A stretch of DNA of 64,000 bases from Paractinoplanes rishiriensis (GTDB taxonomy: Bacteria > Actinomycetota > Actinomycetes > Mycobacteriales > Micromonosporaceae). The position numbers were made by a program, and so were the translations under genes. The notes under the pieces are model-generated. The model searched no databases. It was given only the letters and a program-made list of their open reading frames with translations, and was not told where the DNA came from. Of the stretch, positions 15,624 through 24,335 are shown piece after piece (the stretch's first letter is position 1; every line of letters begins with the position of its first letter). The DNA is taken from assembly GCF_016862375.1 (NCBI RefSeq), contig NZ_BOMV01000083.1, positions 62,001-126,000 of the forward strand. Reading direction: 5' to 3'.

Positions 15624-17375
15624 ATGAGTGAACGAGGTTTGCCACCGCAACTACTGACCGAGATCAACAGTCCGGTCCGTGAGTCGCGGCTGTCCGCCGT
15701 GGACAAGCTGTCCCGGCTTGCGCACGGCGCCGATCTCACCATGGCCGCCGCCGCCCGGATGGCGCTGCGTCACCTCACCGAGGACGACAGCCGCAGCGTC
15801 GCCGCCGCGGCGGCCGCGGCCCTGGAACGCTCGTCGGTCCGGGTCAACCCGGACCGGGTCGAGTTCGGCGAGGTCCCGCCCGAGACGCCACGCCTGATCG
15901 CGGACGTCGAGGTCGAGGGCCCGCCGCTGGCCGTGGGCGCCGCGACCGTCACCGCCTCGGGCCCCGGCCTGCGGGCCATGCTGGACGGCCGCCGGCTGCG
16001 CATCGTCTGGCTGCCCCGCTCGGAGTGGCTGGACGGCTCGGTGACCGTGCGCGGACCGGCCGGCTGGGCCGACGTCCGGGTCACCGGCCAGGTCTCGTCC
16101 GGGCCGATGTCGCGGGCCGCCCTCGAGGCGCGGCTGCGCGCCGCCGCGGGTGTCGTCACCGCCGGTGACCTGCGCACCGCCCAGGTCACGGTGCTGCCGC
16201 CCGGGCCGTTGCCGCCTCCGCCGCGGCCGGTCGCGCCGCGCCGCCGCCGGCACCTCGGCACCTCGGTGCTGATCGCCGCGCTGACCGCGCTCGTGCTGCT
16301 GGGCGGCGCCGGGGTCACCTGGGCCCTGGTCAACAACCGGCAGCCGGCCCCGCCGACGGTGGCCGCGCCCAGCCTGCCGGTGGCGGCGGCGCCGACCGTC
16401 TCGGCGGCCGACTCGGCCCACGAGCACGGCGCCTCGATCACCAAGGTTCCGCTCGCCCAAAAGGTGCGCAGCCTGGCCAGACCCACGGTGGCCGGCACGA
16501 TCCGGGTGGGCGCCGAGCCGGAGGGCGTCGCCGTCTCCCCCGACGGCCGGACGCTCTACGTTGCCAATCAGGGCTCCAAGATCCTGTCGGTGGTGGACGC
16601 CCGCACCCGCAAGGTGTCGTCGTCGGTGACGCTGCGCAACACGCCCCGCTTCGTGACCGTCTCCCGGGACGGCAAGCTGGTCTACGTCTCGATGTACGAG
16701 GCCGACAAGTCGGGCAGCGGGGTGGCCGTGCTCGACGTCGGCACCCGCAAGGTCTCGAAACACCTGGCCACCGGTCCGCAGCCGTTCGCGCTGGCGGTGG
16801 GCCCGGACAACCGCCTCTGGGTGCCGATACACAGTCACGCCAAGCTGGAGATCTTCACGGCCGGCGAGCAGCACGCGGCCGGCGCGGTCGCCGTGCCGGA
16901 AAACCCGCACGCGGTGGCGTTCTCCGGCGACCTGAAGAGGGCGTTCACCGCCAACCACGAGTCCAACGCGGTGGCCGTCATCGACATGCGCACCGATCGC
17001 ACGCTGCGGTCCGTCCCGGTGAGCCGCTCCCCGCACAGCATCGCGGTGTCCCCCGACGGCCGGCGCGTGCTCGTAGCGGGGTACGAGGCGGACGCGGCCG
17101 ACCTGATCGACGCGCTGACCCTGAAGCGGACCGGGCCGTTCCGGGTCGGCAGCAAGCCGCAGTCCGTGGCGTTCTCTACCGACGGCGCCCACGGCTACGT
17201 GGTCAACGAGGGCGGCAACTCGGTGACGGTCCTGGACGGCCGCACCGGCAAGGTCACCGCCACGGTCAAGGTGGGTCGCAGCCCGCGCACCATCGCGATG
17301 TCGCCGGACGGCCGCAGCGCGTACGTGACCAACGGCGCCGACAACACGGTCTCGATACTGCGGGTGGGCGCGTGA
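15624..17375 (+). CDS. Membrane-anchored beta-propeller (YVTN/NHL-type) protein
   Basis: A 583-residue protein. The N-terminal 70 residues are a small helical repeat, followed by a beta-sandwich-like domain (about 75-160), a Pro-rich stretch and one membrane helix (about residues 213-236). The outside part is a seven-bladed propeller made of YVTN-type repeats (for example GVAVSPDGRTLYVANQ and TIAMSPDGRSAYVTNG). It overlaps the ECF sigma factor gene by four bases. The coupling suggests it could be a sensor or a target of that sigma system. The ATG at 15624 follows GGGGAT; the longer upstream frame lacks coding character. Confidence 0.75.
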   Translation: MSERGLPPQLLTEINSPVRESRLSAVDKLSRLAHGADLTMAAAARMALRHLTEDDSRSVAAAAAAALERSSVRVNPDRVEFGEVPPETPRLIADVEVEGPPLAVGAATVTASGPGLRAMLDGRRLRIVWLPRSEWLDGSVTVRGPAGWADVRVTGQVSSGPMSRAALEARLRAAAGVVTAGDLRTAQVTVLPPGPLPPPPRPVAPRRRRHLGTSVLIAALTALVLLGGAGVTWALVNNRQPAPPTVAAPSLPVAAAPTVSAADSAHEHGASITKVPLAQKVRSLARPTVAGTIRVGAEPEGVAVSPDGRTLYVANQGSKILSVVDARTRKVSSSVTLRNTPRFVTVSRDGKLVYVSMYEADKSGSGVAVLDVGTRKVSKHLATGPQPFALAVGPDNRLWVPIHSHAKLEIFTAGEQHAAGAVAVPENPHAVAFSGDLKRAFTANHESNAVAVIDMRTDRTLRSVPVSRSPHSIAVSPDGRRVLVAGYEADAADLIDALTLKRTGPFRVGSKPQSVAFSTDGAHGYVVNEGGNSVTVLDGRTGKVTATVKVGRSPRTIAMSPDGRSAYVTNGADNTVSILRVGA

Positions 17376-17854
17376 CCGGCCGGGCGGGCGCCGCCGACGA
17401 GGTGCTCGTCCGGCGCCTCTTCGGCGACCACGGCGGCGCCCTGGTCGCGTACGCGATCAGATTGACCGGCGATCGCACTCCCGCCGAGGAGGTCGTCCAG
17501 GAGGTGCTGGCCCGGGCCGTACGCGAACCGGAAAGCCTGGCCGGCGACAAGGGTGCGGTCCGCGCCCGGCTGTTCACCGTGACCAGACGCCTGGCCGCGG
17601 CCCGCCCGCGCACCGAGGCCACCGAGCCCGAGCCGGCCCCGGCGATCGACTCGGTGGCCGTGCTCAGCGCGCTCGAGGCTCTGCCCCGGGACGAGCGCGA
17701 GGTGCTGCGCGCGCTCTACTTCCAGGGCCGCGACGTCGACGAGACCGCGGCCACGCTGGGGGTCGAGGCGGGCGCCGTGAAGTCGCGCACCTACCACGCC
17801 CTGCATCGCCTGCGCGAGATGGTGGTGGCGCCGTTGCCGGGAGCGGCCGGATGA
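17372..17854 (+). CDS. ECF-type RNA polymerase sigma factor
   Basis: A 160-residue extracytoplasmic-function sigma factor. Region 2 is RLFGDHGGALVAYAIRLTGD followed by PAEEVVQEVLARAV. Region 4 is LPRDEREVLRALYFQGRDVD with the HTH GVEAGAVKSRTYHALHRLRE. It directs polymerase to a specific promoter set when released from its anti-sigma factor, which is the next gene. The GTG start overlaps the propeller stop and the stop overlaps the anti-sigma start, each by four bases. Region 2.4 is a little short, but nothing essential appears lost. Confidence 0.9.
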   Translation: MTGRAGAADEVLVRRLFGDHGGALVAYAIRLTGDRTPAEEVVQEVLARAVREPESLAGDKGAVRARLFTVTRRLAAARPRTEATEPEPAPAIDSVAVLSALEALPRDEREVLRALYFQGRDVDETAATLGVEAGAVKSRTYHALHRLREMVVAPLPGAAG

Positions 17855-18519
17855 CCGAGCACCAGACCGAGCTGCTGGGCGCGTACGCCATCGGGGTTCT
17901 GGACGGTGCCGAATTTGTCGCGGTCCGCGCCCACCTGGTCGCCTGCACCCTCTGCCAGCGCGAGCTCGACGATCTGCGCGAGATGGAGGCGGCGCTCGGC
18001 GAGATCCCGCCGGAGGCCTTCCTGGACGGTCCGCCCCGGGACGGCGACCTCCTGCTGCACCGCACCCTCAAGCAGGTACGCGACGAGCGCACCCGGCACG
18101 ACCGGCGGCGCCGCCTGCTGCTGTCGGCCGCCGCGGTGCTGGTCGCGGCCGGCATCCTGGCCGGCGGCGCGTTCCTGGGCCGTGCCTACGCCCCCGCACC
18201 CGCCCCGGTCGCCACGGCGGCCGGCACGCGCACCGCCGGCGCCACCGATGCCGAGAGCGGCGCCGCCATGCGGGTGTCCGTCGAGCCGGCCGCCGGCTGG
18301 GTGCGCGTCCACGCGACCGTCGAGGGCATGCCGCCCGGCGAGCAGTGCCGCCTGTACGTGGTGGCGCGCGACGGTTCCCGCCGCGAGGCCGGCAGCTGGC
18401 TGGTCGCCGGGAGCGGGGCCACCACCCTGGACGGCAGCGCACTGACCGCCCTGTCCGACGTGGCGTCGATCGACGTGGAGACCTTCGCAGGCCGGCGCCT
18501 GGTCTCCGTTCCCGTCTAG
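17851..18519 (+). CDS. Zinc-finger anti-sigma factor (RskA-like)
   Basis: A 222-residue membrane protein. The cytoplasmic N-terminus holds the anti-sigma zinc motif HLVACTLCQRE (H-x3-C-x2-C, preceded by a family-type helix). A membrane helix spans about residues 89-111. The outer domain (about 125-222) is beta-rich and resembles RskA C-terminal domains. It should hold the ECF factor encoded just upstream at the membrane until cleaved or relaxed by an outside signal. The four-base overlap with the sigma gene implies translational coupling and matched amounts. Confidence 0.9.
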   Translation: MTEHQTELLGAYAIGVLDGAEFVAVRAHLVACTLCQRELDDLREMEAALGEIPPEAFLDGPPRDGDLLLHRTLKQVRDERTRHDRRRRLLLSAAAVLVAAGILAGGAFLGRAYAPAPAPVATAAGTRTAGATDAESGAAMRVSVEPAAGWVRVHATVEGMPPGEQCRLYVVARDGSRREAGSWLVAGSGATTLDGSALTALSDVASIDVETFAGRRLVSVPV

Positions 18520-18584
18520 CCCATCAACGGCTATCATCAGGGCGTGACTGCTCAATCGACGCAGCGTGACGACGGAGCGGATCG

Positions 18585-19898
18585 ATGACCACCGCCGGCT
18601 GGGTCGCGCTGGGCATGGTCACGTTCGGCGCGTTCTGCTATGCCACCGCCTCGATCCTCCAGGCCGTCGGCGCCCGCCGCAGCACCAGCACGATGCGCAC
18701 CATGGCCCACCCGCTCTACCTGGCCGGCATCGTCTTCGACATCCTGGCCTGGGTCGGCGCCATCCTGGCGCTGCGCGAGCTGGCCGTGTACGTGGTCGAG
18801 TCCATCCTGGCCAGCTCACTGGCGATGACGGTGGTGGCCGCCCGGGTCTTCCTCAAGTCCCGCCTGCGCCGCCGCGACGTGGTGGCGGTGGTCGTCTCGG
18901 TGGCCGCCCTGGCGGTGCTGGCGATGTCCGCCGGCGAACAGCACGACGTCCACCCCGACGCCGCCCTCAAACTGGGTTTCGCCGCCACCGCCGCCACGAT
19001 CATCCTGCTCGGCTGGCTGGCCACCCGGCTCGGCCGTCCCGGTCTGGTGGCGGTGCTGGCCGGCCTGTCGATCGGCTGCGGCTCACTGGCCGGCCGCGCC
19101 CTGACCTTCCCCGCCGCCGAAATGACCGGCTTCGCCTCGTCGGCCCTGGCCGTCGTCACCGAGCCGCAGGTGTGGGTGCTGGTCACGTTCGCCGTGACGG
19201 GCATGGTCCTGTACGCGAACGCACTGCGCCTGGGCCAGGTCGGCCCGGTGACCTCGGTGCTGTGGATAGCCGAGGTGGTCGCCCCGTCGGCCGCCGCGGT
19301 CCTGCTGCTGGGCGACAACGTCCGCGCCGGCTGGGCCCTGCCGGCCGCCCTGGCCGCCCTGGTGATGGTCGGCGCCGCCGCCGTGCTGGCCACCGCCCCC
19401 GCCACCGAGGCAACGGCCGCCGAGTCCACCGCCGCAGCGGCCACCCAGCCGGCGCTCCCGGTCGAGGCCGCAGCCCACGCGGCGCAGCCGGCCCTGGCCG
19501 CGGCGGAGACCGAACGCCCCGCGCTGCCGTCCGTGCCGCAGCCCGCCCTCGCGGCGCCGGCGCCCACCCACGCCGAGCGGGTCATCTGGTGGGGCCCGTC
19601 GCCCATCTGGATCCCGCCCACCCGCACCCTGCCCGCCCTGGCCATGCAGCCGCCCGTGCCCGAGCTGACCTGGAACCCACCGCGCGTGCAGGCCGCCTGG
19701 CCCGAGCCCCAGCGCCCCGACGCCGACACGACCGAGCCCGCCCCGGCCCCGGTCCCCCGGCCGGTGGCTCGCCGCCCCTGGCCCGAGTACTACCCGCCCG
19801 AGCCGGTCCCGGCCGCCGCCTCCCCGGCAACCGCCTCCCCGGCAACCGCCGAACAACCATGGCCGTGGAACGACATCCAGCCGGGCGCCGACCGATAA
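18585..19898 (+). CDS. DMT-type multispan membrane protein with long Ala/Pro-rich tail
   Basis: A 437-residue protein. About nine or ten hydrophobic helices fill residues 5-275, arranged like drug/metabolite (EamA-like) transporters. The last 160 residues are Ala/Pro/Glu-rich, with Trp-Pro repeats near the end, and should be disordered in the cytoplasm. It could move a small metabolite, but no substrate motif is visible. GGAG lies seven bases before the ATG at 18585, and a -10-like TATCAT is at 18532. Confidence 0.7.
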   Translation: MTTAGWVALGMVTFGAFCYATASILQAVGARRSTSTMRTMAHPLYLAGIVFDILAWVGAILALRELAVYVVESILASSLAMTVVAARVFLKSRLRRRDVVAVVVSVAALAVLAMSAGEQHDVHPDAALKLGFAATAATIILLGWLATRLGRPGLVAVLAGLSIGCGSLAGRALTFPAAEMTGFASSALAVVTEPQVWVLVTFAVTGMVLYANALRLGQVGPVTSVLWIAEVVAPSAAAVLLLGDNVRAGWALPAALAALVMVGAAAVLATAPATEATAAESTAAAATQPALPVEAAAHAAQPALAAAETERPALPSVPQPALAAPAPTHAERVIWWGPSPIWIPPTRTLPALAMQPPVPELTWNPPRVQAAWPEPQRPDADTTEPAPAPVPRPVARRPWPEYYPPEPVPAAASPATASPATAEQPWPWNDIQPGADR

Positions 19899-19944
19899 CC
19901 GCACGCGGCCGCCGCCGGGGCCGAGGCGTAGCAGCAGGGCGGGG

Positions 19945-21366
19945 TCAGCGGGGTTGGATCAGGCCGACCTCGGTGGGGTTGCCGGGGCGGCCACCTCGGG
20001 ATGCCCGGTAGGCGGGGACGCCTACGCAGGTGAACAGCATGGCCTCCAACGGCTCGCCCAGCAGGCCGGGGATTTCGCTGTCGATGAAAGTCATGCCGGT
20101 GGCGCTGGCGCCCAGGGCGTACGCCAGCAGGTGCAGACGCCCCTCCACCAAGCCGGCAGCCAGCTGCGCCTCACGGTAGCCGGCGTCGTCGAGTGCGGGG
20201 ACGTCGGCGGCGGTGATGACCACGAAGGCGGCGTCGCGGGTCAGCTCCTGGTCGAGGCTGATGCGGAACATCTCCGCGCGCAGGTCGCCGGCCTGGATCG
20301 GCTTCTGCAGGTCGGGCCAGCGGTACAGGCCGGGCGCTACGCCGGTGACGTCGTGGACCGCCACGTAGTGCGGCAGGTCGATGCCGCGCAGCGCCACGGA
20401 CATCGACGTCTGCAGCAGTCCGGACGACAGGCCGCGGGCCGGGTCCATGAGGCGCTGCGAACCCCGGGTCAGCACGACCTCGTCGAGCGGGGTCGCGGGC
20501 GGCGAATCGACCTCGACCGGAGCGCCGGACGGCCACGGCCGGCCGAGGGTGTTCGAGCGGCTGGCCTGGCGGGCGGCAGTGACCAGCGGGAACTCTCGCG
20601 GGGCGGCGTCGACGGCACCGGGGGCGGCGGCACCCGAGGGGGTCAGCGCGGGCGCACCGCCCAGGGCGACCACCGCCACCGGGAACTCGTGCACGCCGTC
20701 CGCGCCGACCAGCCGGGCCACCTCGTCGTCGGGGAAACGCGAGTGGAGCGCCGGGCCGAGACCGGCCGAGCCGGCGGCCGCCAGCAGCTGGGACAGCATG
20801 GTGCCCAGGTCCCAGAAGATGTGCCGGTAGCCGCGCTCCCGGTAGCGCCAGCCGGTCCGCCACGGCACGCCGGTAACGACCACGGCCGGCGCGGCGCCGC
20901 GCGGCGGCGGGCCGACCTGGACCAGGGCGTGCGCCGACGGGTCGTACCAGTGCACACCGGAGGGCAGCGGGCCGCCGTCGGGGACCGCCACGTAGACCTC
21001 GAGCGGGAACCGGCCGCCGGCCGAACCGGCCGCCCGGAACGGGACGCGGCCCCACGGCCGCTGCGAGGTGCGGACCACACCGGCGCACAGGTAGAGGACG
21101 CGGGACAGCTGGGCCAGGTCGGGGGCGGCGGCCGGGATCTCGGCGGTGCCGGCCAGCACGTCCAGCGCCGGAACGCCGGCCGCGGGCAGGTCGCGGGGCA
21201 GGTCGACGCGGGGCAGGTCGCCGTCGTAGCGCTTGACGAACCAGGGGACCTTGTCCAGCTCGTTGATGGTCAGGTTCTGGAGCACCCGCGGGTCGGCGAC
21301 GGGTTCGGACCAGTCCCGGGACGGCTCGTAGGAGGTGAGTCGGTGCAGGGTGTGCGCGGTCGTCAC
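19945..21366 (-). CDS. SagB-type nitroreductase-family dehydrogenase (stand-alone)
   Basis: A 473-residue protein with two nitroreductase-like halves. The first starts about residue 60 and the second about residue 255 with ARQASRSNTLG, a flavin-binding R-x-S pattern. The layout matches SagB-type FMN dehydrogenases, which oxidise azolines in thiazole/oxazole-modified peptides. No cyclodehydratase or precursor peptide gene is near, so it may be an orphan oxidoreductase. The GTG at 21366 precedes TTAHTLH. It is divergent from the GH43 gene with a 102-base gap. Confidence 0.75.
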   Translation of the reverse strand: MTTAHTLHRLTSYEPSRDWSEPVADPRVLQNLTINELDKVPWFVKRYDGDLPRVDLPRDLPAAGVPALDVLAGTAEIPAAAPDLAQLSRVLYLCAGVVRTSQRPWGRVPFRAAGSAGGRFPLEVYVAVPDGGPLPSGVHWYDPSAHALVQVGPPPRGAAPAVVVTGVPWRTGWRYRERGYRHIFWDLGTMLSQLLAAAGSAGLGPALHSRFPDDEVARLVGADGVHEFPVAVVALGGAPALTPSGAAAPGAVDAAPREFPLVTAARQASRSNTLGRPWPSGAPVEVDSPPATPLDEVVLTRGSQRLMDPARGLSSGLLQTSMSVALRGIDLPHYVAVHDVTGVAPGLYRWPDLQKPIQAGDLRAEMFRISLDQELTRDAAFVVITAADVPALDDAGYREAQLAAGLVEGRLHLLAYALGASATGMTFIDSEIPGLLGEPLEAMLFTCVGVPAYRASRGGRPGNPTEVGLIQPR

Positions 21367-21418
21367 AGGGTGACTCTGCCCGACTCGTCTCGTTCGCGCC
21401 ATCCGCCCGGCCGCTCCG

Positions 21419-21431
21419 TCGCAAGTTGCGA
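21419..21431. promoter_or_regulatory. Small palindrome in the divergent SagB/GH43 promoter region
   Basis: TCGCAAGTTGCGA is a perfect 6+1+6 dyad about 38 bases before the GH43 start, a plausible spot for a sugar-responsive repressor or activator. No cognate regulator is in the window. Confidence 0.35.
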
Positions 21432-21468
21432 TAGAGTCACGGAACTTACGGCGCCACGGAGGAAACAG

Positions 21469-23136
21469 ATGACGAGCACCGAGGCCACCGCTGCCACCGC
21501 AGAGGACGCGGACGGCGCGGCACCGCGGGCGATCCACAACCCCGTGCTTCCCGGATTCCACCCGGATCCGTCGATCCTGCGGGTGGGCACCGACTACTTC
21601 ATCGCCACGTCGACGTTCGAGTGGTCGCCCGGCGTGCGCCTGCATCACTCCACCAACCTGGTCGACTGGCAACCGCTCGGCGGGCTCCTGGGCGAGCGCC
21701 GCCTGCTCGACCTGACCGGCGCGAACGACTCCGGTGGGGTGTGGGCGCCCAATATCTCGTACGCCGACGGGGTCTTTTTTGTTCTTTATGCGAACGTGGC
21801 CTCCTTCGCGAGCGGCTACTGGGACCCGCAGAACTACCTGGTCACCGGGCCGACGCCGACGGGACCGTGGTCCGACCCGGTGGTGCTGCACGGGCGGGGC
21901 TTCGACGCGTCGCTGTTCCACGACGAGGACGGCACCACCTGGATGCTGTCGATGGTGGCCGACTGGCGGCCGGAGCGGAACCGGTTCGCCGGCATCTCGG
22001 CGCAGCGCTACGACCGGGATCGCCGCCGCCTCGACGGGCCCGAGCACCTGATCTTCCAGGGCACCGCGACCGGCCTCGTCGAGGCGCCGCAGCTGTACCG
22101 CAAGGACGGCTGGTATTACCTGGTCACGGCCGAGGGCGGCACCAGCTGGACGCATCAGGTGACGGTGGCGCGCTCGCGTGACCTGCTGGGCCCGTACGAG
22201 ACCGACCCGGCCGGACCGATGCTCAGCTCGGCGGGCCGTCCCGAGCTCGAGTTGCAGAAGGCCGGCCATGGCAGCCTGGTGCAGACGCCGGACGGCCAGT
22301 GGTACCTCGCGCACCTGGTGGGCCGCCCCTACACGCCGCTGGGCCGGTGCGTGCTCGGCCGCGAGACCGCCATCCAGGAGGTGCACTGGACCGCCGACGG
22401 CTGGCCCCGGGTGCGCGACGGCGTCCCGGCCGAGACGGTTCCGGCACCGGCCGGGGCGATCGTGCCGCCGGCCCGGCCCACGTCGTCCGAGGAGTGCGAG
22501 GACGACGACTTCACCGGCCCGGTCCTCGGCGTCAACTGGTCCACGCTGCGCCGGCACGCCACCCCGGACTGGGCCGACCTCAGCGCCCGGCCCTCCTACC
22601 TGCGCATCCACGGCGGCCAGTCGCCGGTCGGCCGGCAGCGCCCCAGCCTGGTCGCCCGCCGGGTCACCGCGCGGCGCTGCGAGCTGGAGGCGGTGCTCGA
22701 GTTCGACCCGCGCAACTACCGCCAACTGGCCGGAATCACCGCGTACTACAACTCGCGGAACTGGCACTTCCTGCACGTCACCGCGGACGACGACGGCCTG
22801 CCGGTGCTCGACCTGCTCACCTGCGACAGCGGCCGGGTCGCGGTGGTGCCGGGGGCGCGGGTCCCGCTCGGCGAGGGGGTGCGGCTGGCTCTGCGCGTAC
22901 GGCTCGACGGGCCGGACCTCAGCTTCGCGTGGGCGAGGGACGGCGAGGCGCAGTGGCGGGCCGCCGGCCCGGCGCTGGACGCCACCACCCTGTCGGACGA
23001 GTATGCGGCGAACGTGGCCGACGGCGAACCGGAGGCGTGGGGCTTCACCGGCGCGTTCGTCGGGCTCTGGGTGCAGGACCTGGGCGCCGAGGGCGGTTAC
23101 GCGGACTTCGACCGGGCGATCTACCGGGCGCTCTGA
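21469..23136 (+). CDS. GH43-family glycosidase (beta-xylosidase/arabinofuranosidase-like)
   Basis: A 555-residue glycosidase of family GH43. The five-bladed propeller holds the three expected acids: the base Asp33 in FHPDPSIL, Asp146 in GFDASLF and the acid Glu205 in VEAPQLY. The C-terminal third (from about residue 345) is the beta-sandwich found in bifunctional beta-xylosidases (DFTGPVLGVNWSTLR and YNSRNWHFLHVT). No signal peptide is present, so it probably acts in the cytoplasm on imported oligosaccharides. The Shine-Dalgarno GGAGGAAACAG before the ATG at 21469 is excellent. The next gene follows four bases after the stop. Confidence 0.9.
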   Translation: MTSTEATAATAEDADGAAPRAIHNPVLPGFHPDPSILRVGTDYFIATSTFEWSPGVRLHHSTNLVDWQPLGGLLGERRLLDLTGANDSGGVWAPNISYADGVFFVLYANVASFASGYWDPQNYLVTGPTPTGPWSDPVVLHGRGFDASLFHDEDGTTWMLSMVADWRPERNRFAGISAQRYDRDRRRLDGPEHLIFQGTATGLVEAPQLYRKDGWYYLVTAEGGTSWTHQVTVARSRDLLGPYETDPAGPMLSSAGRPELELQKAGHGSLVQTPDGQWYLAHLVGRPYTPLGRCVLGRETAIQEVHWTADGWPRVRDGVPAETVPAPAGAIVPPARPTSSEECEDDDFTGPVLGVNWSTLRRHATPDWADLSARPSYLRIHGGQSPVGRQRPSLVARRVTARRCELEAVLEFDPRNYRQLAGITAYYNSRNWHFLHVTADDDGLPVLDLLTCDSGRVAVVPGARVPLGEGVRLALRVRLDGPDLSFAWARDGEAQWRAAGPALDATTLSDEYAANVADGEPEAWGFTGAFVGLWVQDLGAEGGYADFDRAIYRAL

Positions 23137-23140
23137 CCAC

Positions 23141-24202
23141 ATGGTCACCTGGTGGCTGGGACGCGGTACCGGCCCCGGCGACTTCAAGCGCAACTTCGCC
23201 GATCATCAGCCCGGTCTGCGCGTGGAATACCTCGGGGCGGACTCGCTGGAACGGACCCTCGTGGCGCTGGCCGACGGGACCGCCCCGGACATCGTGATGA
23301 TCCCCCGCGCCGGCACCGTCGCCGGCCTGGCACGGCAGGGCCGTCTCGCCGACCTGTCCAGCTATGCGTGGACCCGCCGGGTGCTGCCGCTGGCGCGGGC
23401 CGTCTGCATGCACGAGGGCCGTCTGTACGGGGTCCCGCGCAGCGTGGAGACGATGGTGCTGTTCTACGACCGGGCGCTGTTCCGGGCCGAGGGCTGGCAG
23501 CCGCCGCACTCCCTGCGCGAGCTCGAGGACCTGGCCGCCGCCATGCAGGTCCGCGGAATTGTGCCGTTCGGAGCCGGTACGGCCGACTACCCGCCGTCCG
23601 TCGAGCTCTACTTCTCGCTGATCGTCAACCACCATGCCGGACCGGCTAACGTGCGCGCCGCCCTGCTCGGCCGGCTGCCCTGGACCGCGCCGGTCTTCCG
23701 GGACGCGGTCGAGCTGCTTCGGAGCTGGTTCGAACGGGGCTGGTTCGGGACGACGTACTTCACCGACGGCTGGGCCGAGGGTTTCGCCCGGATCGCCACC
23801 GGCGAGGCCGGCATGTCGCCGAACATGAGCTGGATCTTCGGCGAGATCACCGAGGCGTCCGGTGACGTCGGGGTGGCGCCCTTCCCCACCCTGCGCGACG
23901 GCCTGGCGGCCCCGCTGTACATCTTCGGCACGGCCAGTGTGCTCGCCGTCAACGCCGCCTCACCGCGCCGGGATGCCGCGGCGGCCGTGCTCGACCGGCT
24001 CTTCACCAATGAGGTACGCCGGGCCTTCAGCCGGGACCTGCCGGGCGACTGGAACCTGCCGCTGACCGACCCGGACGCGGCCGGCCTGGCGCGGGTGACG
24101 ACACCCGAGTTCGCGGCGACCGCCGTGGCCACCACCGCGGCGGTCCGCGACGCGGCGGCCCTGAGGAGTGGGCCGGCGGCGACGGTCAGCGGCTCGCCGT
24201 GA
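23141..24202 (+). CDS. Solute-binding-protein-like domain lacking a signal peptide
   Basis: The 353 residues match the mature fold of sugar ABC-transporter binding proteins: VTWWLGRGTGPGDFK, LVALADGTAPDIVMIPRAGT, GVPRSVETMVLFYDRALF and GEAGMSPNMSWIFG. The protein begins at the first strand with no signal sequence or lipobox, so it cannot be exported as it stands. No permease genes follow. Its last 17 codons are the antisense of an MBL-fold relic, so the C-terminus may also be altered. It may be a cytoplasmic derivative or a truncated gene left by rearrangement. Confidence 0.6.
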   Translation: MVTWWLGRGTGPGDFKRNFADHQPGLRVEYLGADSLERTLVALADGTAPDIVMIPRAGTVAGLARQGRLADLSSYAWTRRVLPLARAVCMHEGRLYGVPRSVETMVLFYDRALFRAEGWQPPHSLRELEDLAAAMQVRGIVPFGAGTADYPPSVELYFSLIVNHHAGPANVRAALLGRLPWTAPVFRDAVELLRSWFERGWFGTTYFTDGWAEGFARIATGEAGMSPNMSWIFGEITEASGDVGVAPFPTLRDGLAAPLYIFGTASVLAVNAASPRRDAAAAVLDRLFTNEVRRAFSRDLPGDWNLPLTDPDAAGLARVTTPEFAATAVATTAAVRDAAALRSGPAATVSGSP

Positions 24203-24325
24203 CCAAAGCAGGCGATCTCGGCGTCGAGGACGGCCTGGCGGCGGACTGAGTCGGCGGCGCGGACCGGGTCCACGTTGAACACGCCGAGAATCACGGTGCC
24301 GTCCGGGGAGTTCGCATGGCCCTCC
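24150..24325 (-). pseudogene. C-terminal relic of an MBL-fold hydrolase
   Basis: The minus strand encodes SPDGTVILGVFNVDPVRAAD and then SVRRQAVLDAEIACFGHGEP with LTVAAGPLLRAAAS, the C-terminal end of an actinobacterial metallo-beta-lactamase-fold protein including its last metal His (CFGHGEP). The N-terminal four fifths, with the HxHxDH motif, is gone. The relic overlaps the end of the solute-binding-like gene and stops short of dhaM. Confidence 0.6.
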
Positions 24326-24335
24326 TCGGCCGGCG

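Noticed and set aside
19945-23193. A 1082-codon open frame on the minus strand through the GH43 gene
   Set aside because: Only the part up to 21366 matches a family (SagB). The rest is the antisense of the clear GH43 gene and results from high GC3.
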